Source of the DNA: Fusibacter_D sp033549245
GTDB taxonomy: Bacteria > Bacillota > Clostridia > Peptostreptococcales > Acidaminobacteraceae
Assembly: GCA_033549245.1 (NCBI GenBank)
Contig: JAWSUW010000118.1
Location: 1-11,814, forward strand
Length of the DNA stretch: 11,814 bases
Reading direction: 5' to 3'
A program made the translations under genes and the position numbers. Of the stretch, positions 1-7,800 are shown piece by piece. Numbering within the stretch: the first letter of the stretch is position 1; each line of letters starts with the position of its first letter. The notes below the pieces were generated by a model that saw only the letters and a list, made by a program, of their open reading frames with translations, did not search any database and was not told the DNA's origin.

Positions 1-716
1 TACTTAGTGCTCCAAATTTTTGGTCAGATTTGAGTTATTCGCTTTATATCGCTTTTTTTGCGGCTATGATTTCTACACTGGCAGGTGTGTATATGGCATA
101 TCGACTTCTGTTGTCGAAACATAAAAAAATTGAAATCCTCGTTAAAAAAATTATGCAAATGGGTATGATTTTACCCTATCTTTATATGGTTTTTCTCACA
201 TTAATCCTTTTCTCCAGAACGGGATTGATTTCAAGAGTGATGTACAATTTAGGCTTAATAGAAACTTTGGAACAATTTCCACAACTGTTTTATACACCAT
301 CAGGGGTTGGGATCATCTTAATTTTTGTGTTGAAAGGTATGCCCTTTGTGACGATTTTTGTTATGAATTTCATGGGAAAAATCGGGAATTCCTATTATCA
401 GATTGCAAAAACTCATGGTGCATCGGATGTTCATATCCTGAAAAAAATATATTTACCATTGTCATCTACATCTATCATTTGGAGTTCATCAATTGTATTC
501 ATATATGATTTAGGTGCCTTCGAAGTCCCTTATTTACTTAACAGCAACAAGAATGTAAACTTGTCCTCAAGACTCTACAGTCTATATATAGACACCAATA
601 TCAGCACGATTCCAGACGCCATGGCTTATAACATGCTTCTTGTGATCATTGGGATAATTTCCGTGATTGTTTACAGTCAAGTGCTGAAACGCTTCATTAT
701 AGGGGGCGGACATTGA
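1..716 (+). CDS. ABC transporter permease, first subunit (5'-truncated by window edge)
   Basis: This is an integral membrane permease of a binding-protein-dependent ABC importer, which would form the substrate channel with the next permease. The reading frame is open to the left edge (frame begins at base 3, reading L-S-A-P-N-F-W-S-D before the TTG at 30). No ribosome binding site precedes that TTG, so I treat the gene as 5' partial and not as starting at 30. Several hydrophobic helices are visible. The cytoplasmic EAA-type coupling loop that docks on the ATPase is recognisable as AKTHGASDVHILKKIYLPL. The general look is that of the PotB/FbpB/ThiP/YnjC permeases and not the sugar (CUT1) type, but the substrate cannot be read from the sequence. 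The stop codon overlaps the start of the next permease, indicating translational coupling. The assignment to ABC permeases is firm and the substrate is unknown. Confidence 0.88.
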   Translation, partial: LSAPNFWSDLSYSLYIAFFAAMISTLAGVYMAYRLLLSKHKKIEILVKKIMQMGMILPYLYMVFLTLILFSRTGLISRVMYNLGLIETLEQFPQLFYTPSGVGIILIFVLKGMPFVTIFVMNFMGKIGNSYYQIAKTHGASDVHILKKIYLPLSSTSIIWSSSIVFIYDLGAFEVPYLLNSNKNVNLSSRLYSLYIDTNISTIPDAMAYNMLLVIIGIISVIVYSQVLKRFIIGGGH

Positions 717-1501
717 AAAAAATATTATTAGTTATAGGGTTATCATTTGTTTTATCAGCAATCTTGCTGACCATTTTACTTTCAATGTTTTCTTACTATA
801 GGTATCCTCAAATACTGCCCAGTGAATGGACTTTGCATTATTGGTTGAATTTTTTCAGTATAAACGCTTTGATGATGGAGGCAATCTTAAATAGTCTGAA
901 AATCGGAGTTTTTACAGCCATTCTTTCAACAATAGTGGGATTTATGACAGGAAGGGCAGTTGTCAGTCATTTTAAATCCAAAAGAAATGTGATGATGATT
1001 GTCTATACACTCCCCCTTTTTGTGCCTGCTACAGCACTTTTCATTGGAGTACATATGATGATGATCAAGTTTTCTTTGAACAACAATTTCTGGGGAATAG
1101 TAATTTCTCATGCAATCATTGCAATACCATACTCGACCAATATTGCGGTTTCCTTTTATGAAGGCATTTCGATAGACATGGAAAACATTGCAAAAACCTT
1201 GGGGTGTGGTCCAATTCTCCTATTTAAAAAAATACTTTTGCCTCTGTTAATGCCGGGTATACTACTGTCAAGTGCAATTTGTTTTCTGCTTTCTTTTTCA
1301 GAATATTTTGCGGCATTTTTGGTGGGTGGCGGTAAACTTGTGACACTATCGACACTTTATTACCCTTACATCAACAATGGTGATTATGGCAACAGTGCTG
1401 TATTGAGCATCGTATTTGTAGCTATTAATTTGAGTGTGTTTGCAATAGCCGAGTATGGTACTCGTAAATTGTCGAGAATATCCAATTACTTGTTTGAATA
1501 G
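713..1501 (+). CDS. ABC transporter permease, second subunit
   Basis: This is the second permease of the same importer, 262 residues, a usual length for a six-helix binding-protein-dependent permease. It starts with TTG at 713, four bases inside the previous gene (TTGA overlap). An AGGGGG ribosome binding site at 701-706 supports this start. An N-terminal helix at about residues 3-27 is followed by an extracytoplasmic stretch and the core permease domain from about residue 57. The EAA loop (ENIAKTLGCGPILLFKKILL, about residues 156-175) is clear, with the conserved glycine. The proline-rich helix LPLFVPATALFIG is typical of ThiP/YnjC/PotC-like permeases. The ATPase gene follows nine bases after the stop. 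The substrate is not determined; polyamine, iron, thiamine or an organic anion would all fit the family. Confidence 0.9.
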   Translation: MKKILLVIGLSFVLSAILLTILLSMFSYYRYPQILPSEWTLHYWLNFFSINALMMEAILNSLKIGVFTAILSTIVGFMTGRAVVSHFKSKRNVMMIVYTLPLFVPATALFIGVHMMMIKFSLNNNFWGIVISHAIIAIPYSTNIAVSFYEGISIDMENIAKTLGCGPILLFKKILLPLLMPGILLSSAICFLLSFSEYFAAFLVGGGKLVTLSTLYYPYINNGDYGNSAVLSIVFVAINLSVFAIAEYGTRKLSRISNYLFE

Positions 1502-1510
1502 GAGTCATAT

Positions 1511-2530
1511 ATGAAATTGCAAATAAAAAACGTTAAAAAATCTTATTCATCATTTCGAGTCTTGAATGGTGTTGACATAATTGTCAAAAAAGGATCTTTT
1601 CATGCTGTTTTAGGAGTTTCAGGCAGCGGAAAAAGTACTCTCCTAAAGATAATTACAGGTCTTGAGAGCATTGAAAGCGGTCAAGTACTTTTGGATGGAA
1701 AAGATATAACACACACACCCACTGAAACTAGAGGTATAGCGTATGTTTTTCAATCTCCACTTCTTTTTCCGCATCTAACAGTGAAAGAAAATATCAGGTT
1801 TGGAATGGAAGTAAAGAAATATGATAAGAAGTGTATTGCAGAGCGAGTGGAAGAATTACTGAAATTATTGAGAATTGAAGACTTGGGGGATAGAATGCCT
1901 TCTGAAATATCCGGTGGCCAACAACAACGGGTGTCAATTGCTAGAGCTTTAGCAACAGAACCTTCTTTGATTTTGATGGATGAGCCTTTTTCAGGACTTG
2001 ATCCAGCACTAAGAATTGAAATGGGCAACTTGATCAAGGATTTACAAAAGTTGCTGGATCTGACCATTGTGTTTGTTACGCATGATATCAATGAAAGTCT
2101 GAGGTTATCAAATTATATATCATTATTGGACCAAGGTGAAATATTGCAAACAGGATTGACACATGAGGTCTATTATAAGCCTCAAAGCAGAAAAAGTGCC
2201 AGTATCATGGGAGATGGCAACTGGATCAAAGGTATTATAAAAGCAAACCGGTTTTCAAGTTCTTTTGGAGATGTATCCGCAATAGGACTTCCTGCGGGAG
2301 AGGCTGAAATGTTTTTGAGACCACACCAGGTTTTCATAGGTGAGTCGAGGGCTGCTTTCAAAGCAAAAATTTCTAGAATCAGCCGACTTGGTAAAGAGAC
2401 ACAATTAACTGTAGCATATGGTGAAGAACACTTGAAAATCGACACTTTTTCTGATGAGAATTATCAAATGCATCAAGAAATTTCGATAATGCTTACAGAT
2501 TCGAGCTGCCACATCGTTCCGTGTGGTTGA
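1511..2530 (+). CDS. ABC transporter ATP-binding protein with TOBE domain
   Basis: This is the ATPase of the importer, 339 residues and cytoplasmic. All nucleotide-binding motifs are intact: Walker A GVSGSGKST (residues 35-43), Q-loop Q81 in VFQSPLLFPH, signature ISGGQQQR (133-140), Walker B LILMDE (153-158), and switch histidine H191 in VTHD. After about residue 235 comes a C-terminal TOBE-type region beginning near FLRPHQVFIG, as in PotA, FbpC and CysA. The C-terminal part is somewhat shorter than in sugar-importer ATPases. The ATG at 1511 follows a GGAG ribosome binding site at 1501-1504. The gene lies nine bases behind the second permease and 21 bases ahead of a glycosidase gene, so all four are probably one operon. 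The ATPase call is certain and the transported substrate is not. Confidence 0.95.
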   Translation: MKLQIKNVKKSYSSFRVLNGVDIIVKKGSFHAVLGVSGSGKSTLLKIITGLESIESGQVLLDGKDITHTPTETRGIAYVFQSPLLFPHLTVKENIRFGMEVKKYDKKCIAERVEELLKLLRIEDLGDRMPSEISGGQQQRVSIARALATEPSLILMDEPFSGLDPALRIEMGNLIKDLQKLLDLTIVFVTHDINESLRLSNYISLLDQGEILQTGLTHEVYYKPQSRKSASIMGDGNWIKGIIKANRFSSSFGDVSAIGLPAGEAEMFLRPHQVFIGESRAAFKAKISRISRLGKETQLTVAYGEEHLKIDTFSDENYQMHQEISIMLTDSSCHIVPCG

Positions 2531-2551
2531 TTACTAACAGGAAGAAGGCTG

Positions 2552-5194
2552 ATGTTATTGTTGAATAATCAGGAGTCAAAACGTCTAAAGGAAAATTCTG
2601 AACACACGCAATTCTGGAAGCAATGGGGTTCATATTTAAGTGAAAGACAATGGGGAACAGTAAGAGAAGATTACAGTGAACACGGCAATGCATGGTCTTA
2701 CTTCACGCATGATCATGCCAGATCACGTGCCTATAGATGGGGAGAAGATGGACTAGCTGGAATTTCTGACAATGAGCAGAATCTTTGTTTTGCGATTGCA
2801 CTTTGGAATGGAAAAGATCCTATACTGAAAGAGCGTCTTTTCGGTCTGGACGGCGAAGAAGGGAATCATGGCGAAGATGTAAAAGAACTGTATTATTACC
2901 TTGATAATACACCTACCCATTCGTACATGAAGTATCTCTATAAATATCCTCAATCAGAGTTCCCATACAATGCTCTGGTATCAGAAAATAGAAATCGAGG
3001 CAAATACGATAGGGAATTTGAAATTCTAGATTCAGGATGTTTTGACGACAAAAGGTATTTTGATATTTTTGTTGAATATGCAAAGAATACCCCGAGAGAT
3101 ATCAGCATTAGAATCACCGTTATCAATCGTGGAGATGAAACCGCTCACATTGATGTTCTTCCATCGCTTTGGTTTAGGAACACATGGTCATTTGGTTCAA
3201 ACAAAAAGAAACCTGAAATTAAGTTGATGACGGGCTGTGATTCAACAAGTTTGGAGGCATCACATGAATCTCTAGGAACATACTATTTGTATTATGAACA
3301 ACCCAACAGAGTACTTTTTACAGAAAATGAAACCAATTATGAAAAATTATTTCAAATTAAAAATGATAATCAGTATGTAAAAGATTATTTTCATGATCAA
3401 ATCATCAACCCAAAAGAGTCACTGGAACAGAAAAGTCAAGGCACGAAAGCTGCAGTTCAGTTCAGTCATGAAATTGCTCCCAAAGAAAGCCGTGTAATTC
3501 TCATGAGGTTGGTGGAGCATACACTTGATAAGTTTGACAAGATCGAATGTGATCAATTGATTGAGAAACAAAAAAAAGAAGCTAACATATTTTATAAGGC
3601 ACTTGGGCAAAACAAATTGCATCCGGATATTGGAACAGTATACAGACAAGCTTTTGCTGGGCTACTATGGAACAAGCAATTTTATAATTACGAAGTCGAG
3701 ACATGGCTGAAAGGAGATCAAGAAAACGAACCACATCATGATTCTAGGATCAATGGCAGGAATAGTGAATGGAAGCATCTTTTTAACCGCGATGTGATTT
3801 CCATGCCAGACAAATGGGAATATCCTTGGTATGCTACTTGGGATTTGGCTTTTCATTGCATACCACTCGCATCCATAGATGCCGACTATGCTAAAAAACA
3901 ACTGCTTTTATTCCTAAGAGAGTGGTATATGCATCCAAATGGTCAATTGCCTGCTTATGAGTGGGCACTAAGCGATGTCAACCCTCCGGTTCATGCATGG
4001 GCTTGCTATAAGGTCTACACCATTGAAAAAGAGAATACCGGCAAAGGTGACATTGAATTTTTAAAACGAGTATTTCACAAATTATTGTTAAATTTTACTT
4101 GGTGGACCAATCGTATGGATGCGGATGGTATGAATGTCTTTCAGGGTGGATTTCTTGGACTGGACAATATTGGAATATTCGATAGAAGCAAGCCTATACC
4201 AACGGGTGGACATCTGGAACAGGCGGATGGTACAAGTTGGATGGCCATGTATTCGCTCAATATGATGACAATTGCTCTTGAGCTTGCATGCGAGGATTCG
4301 AGTTATGAAGATATGGCTTCAAAATTTTTTGAACACTTTGTATATATTTCAGAAGCATTCAACAACTTTGGTCATGAGCATCATATTGATCTTTGGGATG
4401 AAGAGGACGGATTTTTCTACGATGCCATTCATTATGAAAACAATCATATTCAGAAATTGAAAGTAAGATCCATTGTTGGATTGGTGCCTTTATTTGCAGT
4501 TGTGACTTTTGATCTTGCTTATATTGAACAATTCAAAGGATTCACCAAAAGACTGAATTGGTTCAGAAATAATCGTGCTTCTTTGGGAAAGCACGTCATC
4601 ATAGAGGAAGGTGAAGGAAAAGACAAGATTCTCTTTTCACTTGTCAATAAAGATAGACTCGTCAGAATCACTGATAAATTGCTGGATGAAACTGAATTTT
4701 TATCTCCATTTGGAATCAGATCATTATCAAAATTCCATGAAAAAAGTCCATTTGTATTAGAATACAATAATGAAAGTTACTGCATCAATTACAAACCTGG
4801 GGAGTCGGACAGCTCGTTGTTCGGTGGCAATTCAAACTGGAGGGGACCAATTTGGATGCCAATCAATTATCTTATAATTGATTCTCTTAGAATGAATTAT
4901 CAATATTATGGTGATGATTTGAAAGTACCTTTTCCAAATGAATCCGATACATTGTGTTCCTTGAATGAAGTTGCGGATGGTCTGGCAGAAAGACTTATAA
5001 GTATTTTTAGAACGAATAGGAATGGCGATCGAGCTGTTAATGATGGAGCGGAGATTTATCGTAAAGATCGACATTTCAAAGATTTGGTGTTGTTTTACGA
5101 GTATTTTCACGGATGTGAGGGCTATGGCCTTGGTGCGAGCCATCAGACAGGCTGGACCGCCCTTATTGCGGATTTGATTAAAAATATCGGCTGA
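2552..5194 (+). CDS. GH63-type glucosidase (MGH1-like alpha-glycosidase)
   Basis: This is an 880-residue cytoplasmic glycoside hydrolase with no signal peptide. It matches the long bacterial proteins annotated as glucosidase or mannosyl-oligosaccharide glucosidase-like (family GH63, clan GH-G). The N-terminal third is a beta-rich domain rich in Trp and Tyr. From about residue 360 it becomes an (alpha/alpha)6 barrel, with YPWYATWDLAFH around residues 425-435 and a GFLGLDN motif whose D538 is the likely general acid. The late motif FYEYFHGCEGYG follows, with E850 the best candidate for the general base by analogy with the trehalase/GH63 clan. GGNSNWRGPIWMPINYL is another hallmark. Clan members invert the anomeric centre on alpha-glucosides or alpha-mannosides, and the exact sugar here is unknown. 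The ATG at 2552 has an AGGAAGAAGG ribosome binding site at 2539-2548. The operon position behind the ABC importer suggests, but does not prove, a shared role. Confidence 0.85.
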   Translation: MLLLNNQESKRLKENSEHTQFWKQWGSYLSERQWGTVREDYSEHGNAWSYFTHDHARSRAYRWGEDGLAGISDNEQNLCFAIALWNGKDPILKERLFGLDGEEGNHGEDVKELYYYLDNTPTHSYMKYLYKYPQSEFPYNALVSENRNRGKYDREFEILDSGCFDDKRYFDIFVEYAKNTPRDISIRITVINRGDETAHIDVLPSLWFRNTWSFGSNKKKPEIKLMTGCDSTSLEASHESLGTYYLYYEQPNRVLFTENETNYEKLFQIKNDNQYVKDYFHDQIINPKESLEQKSQGTKAAVQFSHEIAPKESRVILMRLVEHTLDKFDKIECDQLIEKQKKEANIFYKALGQNKLHPDIGTVYRQAFAGLLWNKQFYNYEVETWLKGDQENEPHHDSRINGRNSEWKHLFNRDVISMPDKWEYPWYATWDLAFHCIPLASIDADYAKKQLLLFLREWYMHPNGQLPAYEWALSDVNPPVHAWACYKVYTIEKENTGKGDIEFLKRVFHKLLLNFTWWTNRMDADGMNVFQGGFLGLDNIGIFDRSKPIPTGGHLEQADGTSWMAMYSLNMMTIALELACEDSSYEDMASKFFEHFVYISEAFNNFGHEHHIDLWDEEDGFFYDAIHYENNHIQKLKVRSIVGLVPLFAVVTFDLAYIEQFKGFTKRLNWFRNNRASLGKHVIIEEGEGKDKILFSLVNKDRLVRITDKLLDETEFLSPFGIRSLSKFHEKSPFVLEYNNESYCINYKPGESDSSLFGGNSNWRGPIWMPINYLIIDSLRMNYQYYGDDLKVPFPNESDTLCSLNEVADGLAERLISIFRTNRNGDRAVNDGAEIYRKDRHFKDLVLFYEYFHGCEGYGLGASHQTGWTALIADLIKNIG

Positions 5195-5242
5195 ATAAAA
5201 GCCCTGGCTCACATCATATTGATGCGAAACAGGGCTTTATTT
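5195..5242. terminator. Bidirectional Rho-independent terminator
   Basis: The arms AAAGCCCTG (5198-5206) and CAGGGCTTT (5230-5238) form a perfect 9-base stem. The loop holds a second short hairpin, CATCA-TAT-TGATG (5212-5224), flanked by five unpaired bases on each side. There is a T-rich tail on both strands (TTTATTT on +, TTTTATT on -). It sits between the convergent glycosidase gene (+) and the membrane protein gene (-), so it should end transcription from both sides. Confidence 0.85.
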
Positions 5243-6131
5243 AACGTTTGCTACCGATTATTCTCTTATAGATAGATTTGCTTGTCTCGTCATGTCCTAT
5301 ATATTTCATTTCGATGTATAAGTGGTCATATTCTTCTGTGGTTTCTAAGGTATCCACGAATTGCAACCCATTTGAGTCTGTGTCAAGTGGTTTCAATTCC
5401 CACCACTCCACCATTTTATTGTCCTTATATGCCTGAATTTCGATGCGGTAAAGGGTGTAGTAAACAAAATTGTCCATAATATTTGATTCCAAGTTGGTTT
5501 CAATCAGATTATTTTCATCGTCAATTTTGATTTGGCCACTTATGGGTTGGAAAATATCATAGGCTAGTTCGTACATATGAACTTGATGTGTCTCGGAGAT
5601 TCTCATCACATCACCATGTTCAACAGAGATATAGTACTCAAGGATGTTTTCATAATCACTATAATCAAAATCCAAGAGCATCATAGTATCTGGATTTGAG
5701 AAGTGTACATCTAATTTTAAAACTGGATTTAGAGGACCGAATTCTGACAATTGAATCTCGTATATACCACTTCCAATATCAGTGGCGGCATAGGTTATGA
5801 ACTCGTCAGAGCCGAAATTCCTCACGTGAAATGAAACATTGCTTTCTTTGATGTATTCCAATAGCTTGAAGCTCAGTTTGAGTTGAAATTCGTCTTTGAC
5901 GAAGTTCAGTTTAGGGGCTTCAACTTCCTGGTACCATCGATCGGCTTCTTTCATCTGATGGACGATATTCTCGATGCCACCAATTTGATTACTGATGTTA
6001 TTTTCTTGTGCACTGAGTTGCCACTGAAGCTGAGCGACCTCGGTGGTCAATTGATTCATCTTGAATAAGGAAAAAACTGTCATGACAATCAATATAATAA
6101 GAAGCAATTGTGCCAGGTCTATTTTTTTCAT
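5241..6131 (-). CDS. Unrecognised single-pass membrane protein with coiled coil
   Basis: I do not recognise this 296-residue protein. It starts MKK, followed by one hydrophobic helix at about residues 7-24. A heptad-like, Gln/Asn/Glu-rich stretch at about 25-65 probably forms a coiled coil. The remaining 230 residues look like beta-rich soluble domains, with many alternating hydrophobic positions and aromatic residues. The MKK in front of the helix predicts that the large domain faces outside the cell. No lipobox, no catalytic motif and no cysteines are seen. The ATG at 6129-6131 has a strong GGAGGT ribosome binding site eight or so bases upstream. Its start lies 18 bases after the stop of the other - strand membrane protein gene, so the two are probably co-transcribed and may work together. 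The gene ends at the shared bidirectional terminator. Function is unknown. Confidence 0.8.
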   Translation of the reverse strand: MKKIDLAQLLLIILIVMTVFSLFKMNQLTTEVAQLQWQLSAQENNISNQIGGIENIVHQMKEADRWYQEVEAPKLNFVKDEFQLKLSFKLLEYIKESNVSFHVRNFGSDEFITYAATDIGSGIYEIQLSEFGPLNPVLKLDVHFSNPDTMMLLDFDYSDYENILEYYISVEHGDVMRISETHQVHMYELAYDIFQPISGQIKIDDENNLIETNLESNIMDNFVYYTLYRIEIQAYKDNKMVEWWELKPLDTDSNGLQFVDTLETTEEYDHLYIEMKYIGHDETSKSIYKRIIGSKR

Positions 6132-6149
6132 ATGGTTACCTCCAGGAAA

Positions 6150-7175
6150 TCAATTGTTTTGAATGATTCGTGTCAATTCGTCATAGAAAGTGTCATTTGC
6201 GAAAAGAAAATAGTATACGCCCTCCTGTTTGCCATAAAGACCATACATTGACACCATCAAATGATCCCAGGAGGAATTTTCTTTCATTGCTTCAAAATCG
6301 ACATATAGATAACTGAACTTTGGTCCGATATAAAGCGTTCTATAGGGATCGCCATAGGTCACTTTAATCACGGAATCGTTCATGGATTTTGGTGAGATAT
6401 GTCTGTCGTAAATGGCATTGGAATTTTTAAATTGCTCTTCAAAAGAGGTGATCAGTGAAGGTTCTGTAATCAGAATATCATGATCGGCCAATATCAAAAC
6501 CTCCGGTGCAGAACTCGAATCGTATATGGACAGTTCATTGGGCCTTAATGCTTCATAATTATAATAGCCGATTAATCCAACAATGGATATTAAGATAATC
6601 ACAAATGCAAAGACTTTGGATAGAGTTGAAGGTGCATCGGGTTCATACCTTTCAAGTTTCGAATCGAGCGATTCGGTGATTGCCTCTCTGGATTCGCGAT
6701 TCGTCCACTTCTTGAATTTCAAAATGTGAAAATCAGACTTGCTGAAAAAACCTTCACGAAATTCAATTTCAATGGTTTTTTTTTCGCCTGGGAATGAAAA
6801 CTTGTTTTCCCTGTATTCAACGATTTGCTCCACATTTTTATACCCTTGATACCAGAGAACATTTTTAAGCATAACAGATAGTTCTGTAGTGTCAGAATAA
6901 GGAATTTTATATCTAAATCCACCAAAGTGTATTGTAAGATATTGAATCGTTACACATAAACACAGAAGAATGGCTATGTAAACTGTAAAATGAAGCTGTA
7001 TTTCGTAGAGTAAAAGTATGTTGATCAGACCTGACAACGTCAAAATATTGGTTAAAAAACCAAGTCCTATTTTGGATTCGACGGAGATCCATTCGTATTT
7101 TTTTGTAGAAAGGAAATCATATAGGGCATAGAAACTCAAAATTACGATTAATCCCAACAGGGCTTTACTTTGCAA
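6150..7175 (-). CDS. Unrecognised four-helix membrane protein with two soluble domains
   Basis: I do not recognise this protein, which has 341 residues from the chosen start. Three hydrophobic helices (about 4-22, 36-56 and 61-84) are followed by a charged soluble region of about 100 residues (85-185, rich in Lys/Arg/Glu). A fourth helix (about 187-206) and a C-terminal domain of about 135 residues complete it. The positive-inside rule suggests the middle domain is cytoplasmic and the C-terminal domain extracellular. I chose the TTG at 7173-7175 because AGGAGG lies at 7184-7189 with an eight-base gap, and a TATAAT box at 7204-7209 would place the transcript start just upstream. A longer reading from the TTG at 7217 would begin upstream of that -10 box and has no ribosome binding site. 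The gene leads a two-gene operon with the coiled-coil protein. Function is unknown. Confidence 0.75.
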   Translation of the reverse strand: MQSKALLGLIVILSFYALYDFLSTKKYEWISVESKIGLGFLTNILTLSGLINILLLYEIQLHFTVYIAILLCLCVTIQYLTIHFGGFRYKIPYSDTTELSVMLKNVLWYQGYKNVEQIVEYRENKFSFPGEKKTIEIEFREGFFSKSDFHILKFKKWTNRESREAITESLDSKLERYEPDAPSTLSKVFAFVIILISIVGLIGYYNYEALRPNELSIYDSSSAPEVLILADHDILITEPSLITSFEEQFKNSNAIYDRHISPKSMNDSVIKVTYGDPYRTLYIGPKFSYLYVDFEAMKENSSWDHLMVSMYGLYGKQEGVYYFLFANDTFYDELTRIIQNN

Positions 7176-7196
7176 ATTATTCGCCTCCTCATCATT

Positions 7197-7236
7197 TGAT
7201 GATATTATAACATTCAAAGATGGATAAAGAGGGCAT
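7197..7236 (-). promoter_or_regulatory. Probable promoter of the membrane-protein operon
   Basis: On the - strand a perfect TATAAT -10 box occupies 7209-7204. No good TTGACA-like -35 element is seen at 16-18 bases upstream; the best match is a weak CTCTTT. The implied transcript start near 7197 leaves a short leader holding the AGGAGG site for the TTG start at 7175. The -10 box and its placement are seen directly; activity is inferred. Confidence 0.45.
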
Positions 7237-7347
7237 TTAAGCGAATCTTAAGACTTATTTAATGATCATGACACAGACCGAGCAGAAGTCAAATCAACCG
7301 CATATTAGTCTGACATATGGGTAAAATGACATTGAAGGTGATGTGTG

Positions 7348-7800
7348 ATGAAATTCAATAAAACAGAGGGAACCATCAGGTTTTACGAAGAACTCAACTT
7401 TTTCATTAAGGGCCATGCGCTTTAAGAGGACATAGAATTTTCATATTACGGTAAACGTTCAGTCAAAGACTTGATTGAGAGTTTTAGCATTCCACACGTT
7501 GAGGTGGATATGATTTTAGTGAATGGCGAATCTGTTTCGTTTGCATACATTGTGCAGCATGGTGACCAAATCAGTGTCTATCCGATGTTTGAAAGATTCA
7601 ACATTGACGTGGTAAGTCAAATTAGGGAAACAGGACTCAGAAATCCGAAGTTCATAGCAGACGTACATCTTGGCAAACTGGTTCGAAAGCTCAGGCTCCT
7701 TAGATTTGACACTTTGTATGATCCTATTTTGGAAGACATTGATCTGGCACAAATAGCCATAAACTCTACTGGAAGGGCAGTCATTATGAAAAAATGTTAA
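7348..7800 (+). pseudogene. Mut7-C RNase / ubiquitin-fold protein, broken remnant
   Basis: This is the remnant of a protein with an N-terminal ubiquitin-like fold followed by a Mut7-C (PIN-like) RNase domain. The ATG at 7348 has a GAAGGTGAT ribosome binding site about seven bases upstream. The frame reads IRFYEELNFFIKGHAL, then meets an in-frame TAA at 7423-7425. It continues in the same frame with SVKDLIESF, a MILVNGESV stretch and a VQHGDQISVYPMFE stretch typical of the ubiquitin-fold part. KFIADVHLGKLVRKLRLLRF then marks the start of Mut7-C. Homology stops after GRAVI near 7785, and a stop follows at 7798. About two thirds of the Mut7-C domain is missing, including where the family normally reads LTRD and carries its C-terminal cysteines. 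The gene therefore has two lesions. A shorter protein from TTG 7471 is possible but has no clear ribosome binding site and would lack the RNase core. Confidence 0.75.

Noticed and set aside
30..32. TTG as the true start of the first permease
   Set aside because: The frame stays open to the left edge and no ribosome binding site precedes it, so the gene is simply cut by the window.
926..1111. Histidine/cysteine-rich frame on the - strand, resembling a metal-binding peptide
   Set aside because: It lies wholly antisense to the conserved second permease. The His codons arise from the ATG/ATGATG codons of the permease, and it has no ribosome binding site.
7218..7347. Short palindromes (TCTTAAGA at 7246, ATGATCAT at 7262) as operators in the gap between divergent genes
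   Set aside because: Such 8-base palindromes are expected by chance in AT-rich DNA, and they are not repeated or placed clearly against promoter elements.
7516..7785. Continuation of the GNAT reading frame as the C-terminus of a 265-residue enzyme
   Set aside because: These 89 codons are the exact antisense of well-recognised ubiquitin-fold/Mut7-C coding sequence and show no acetyltransferase motifs.
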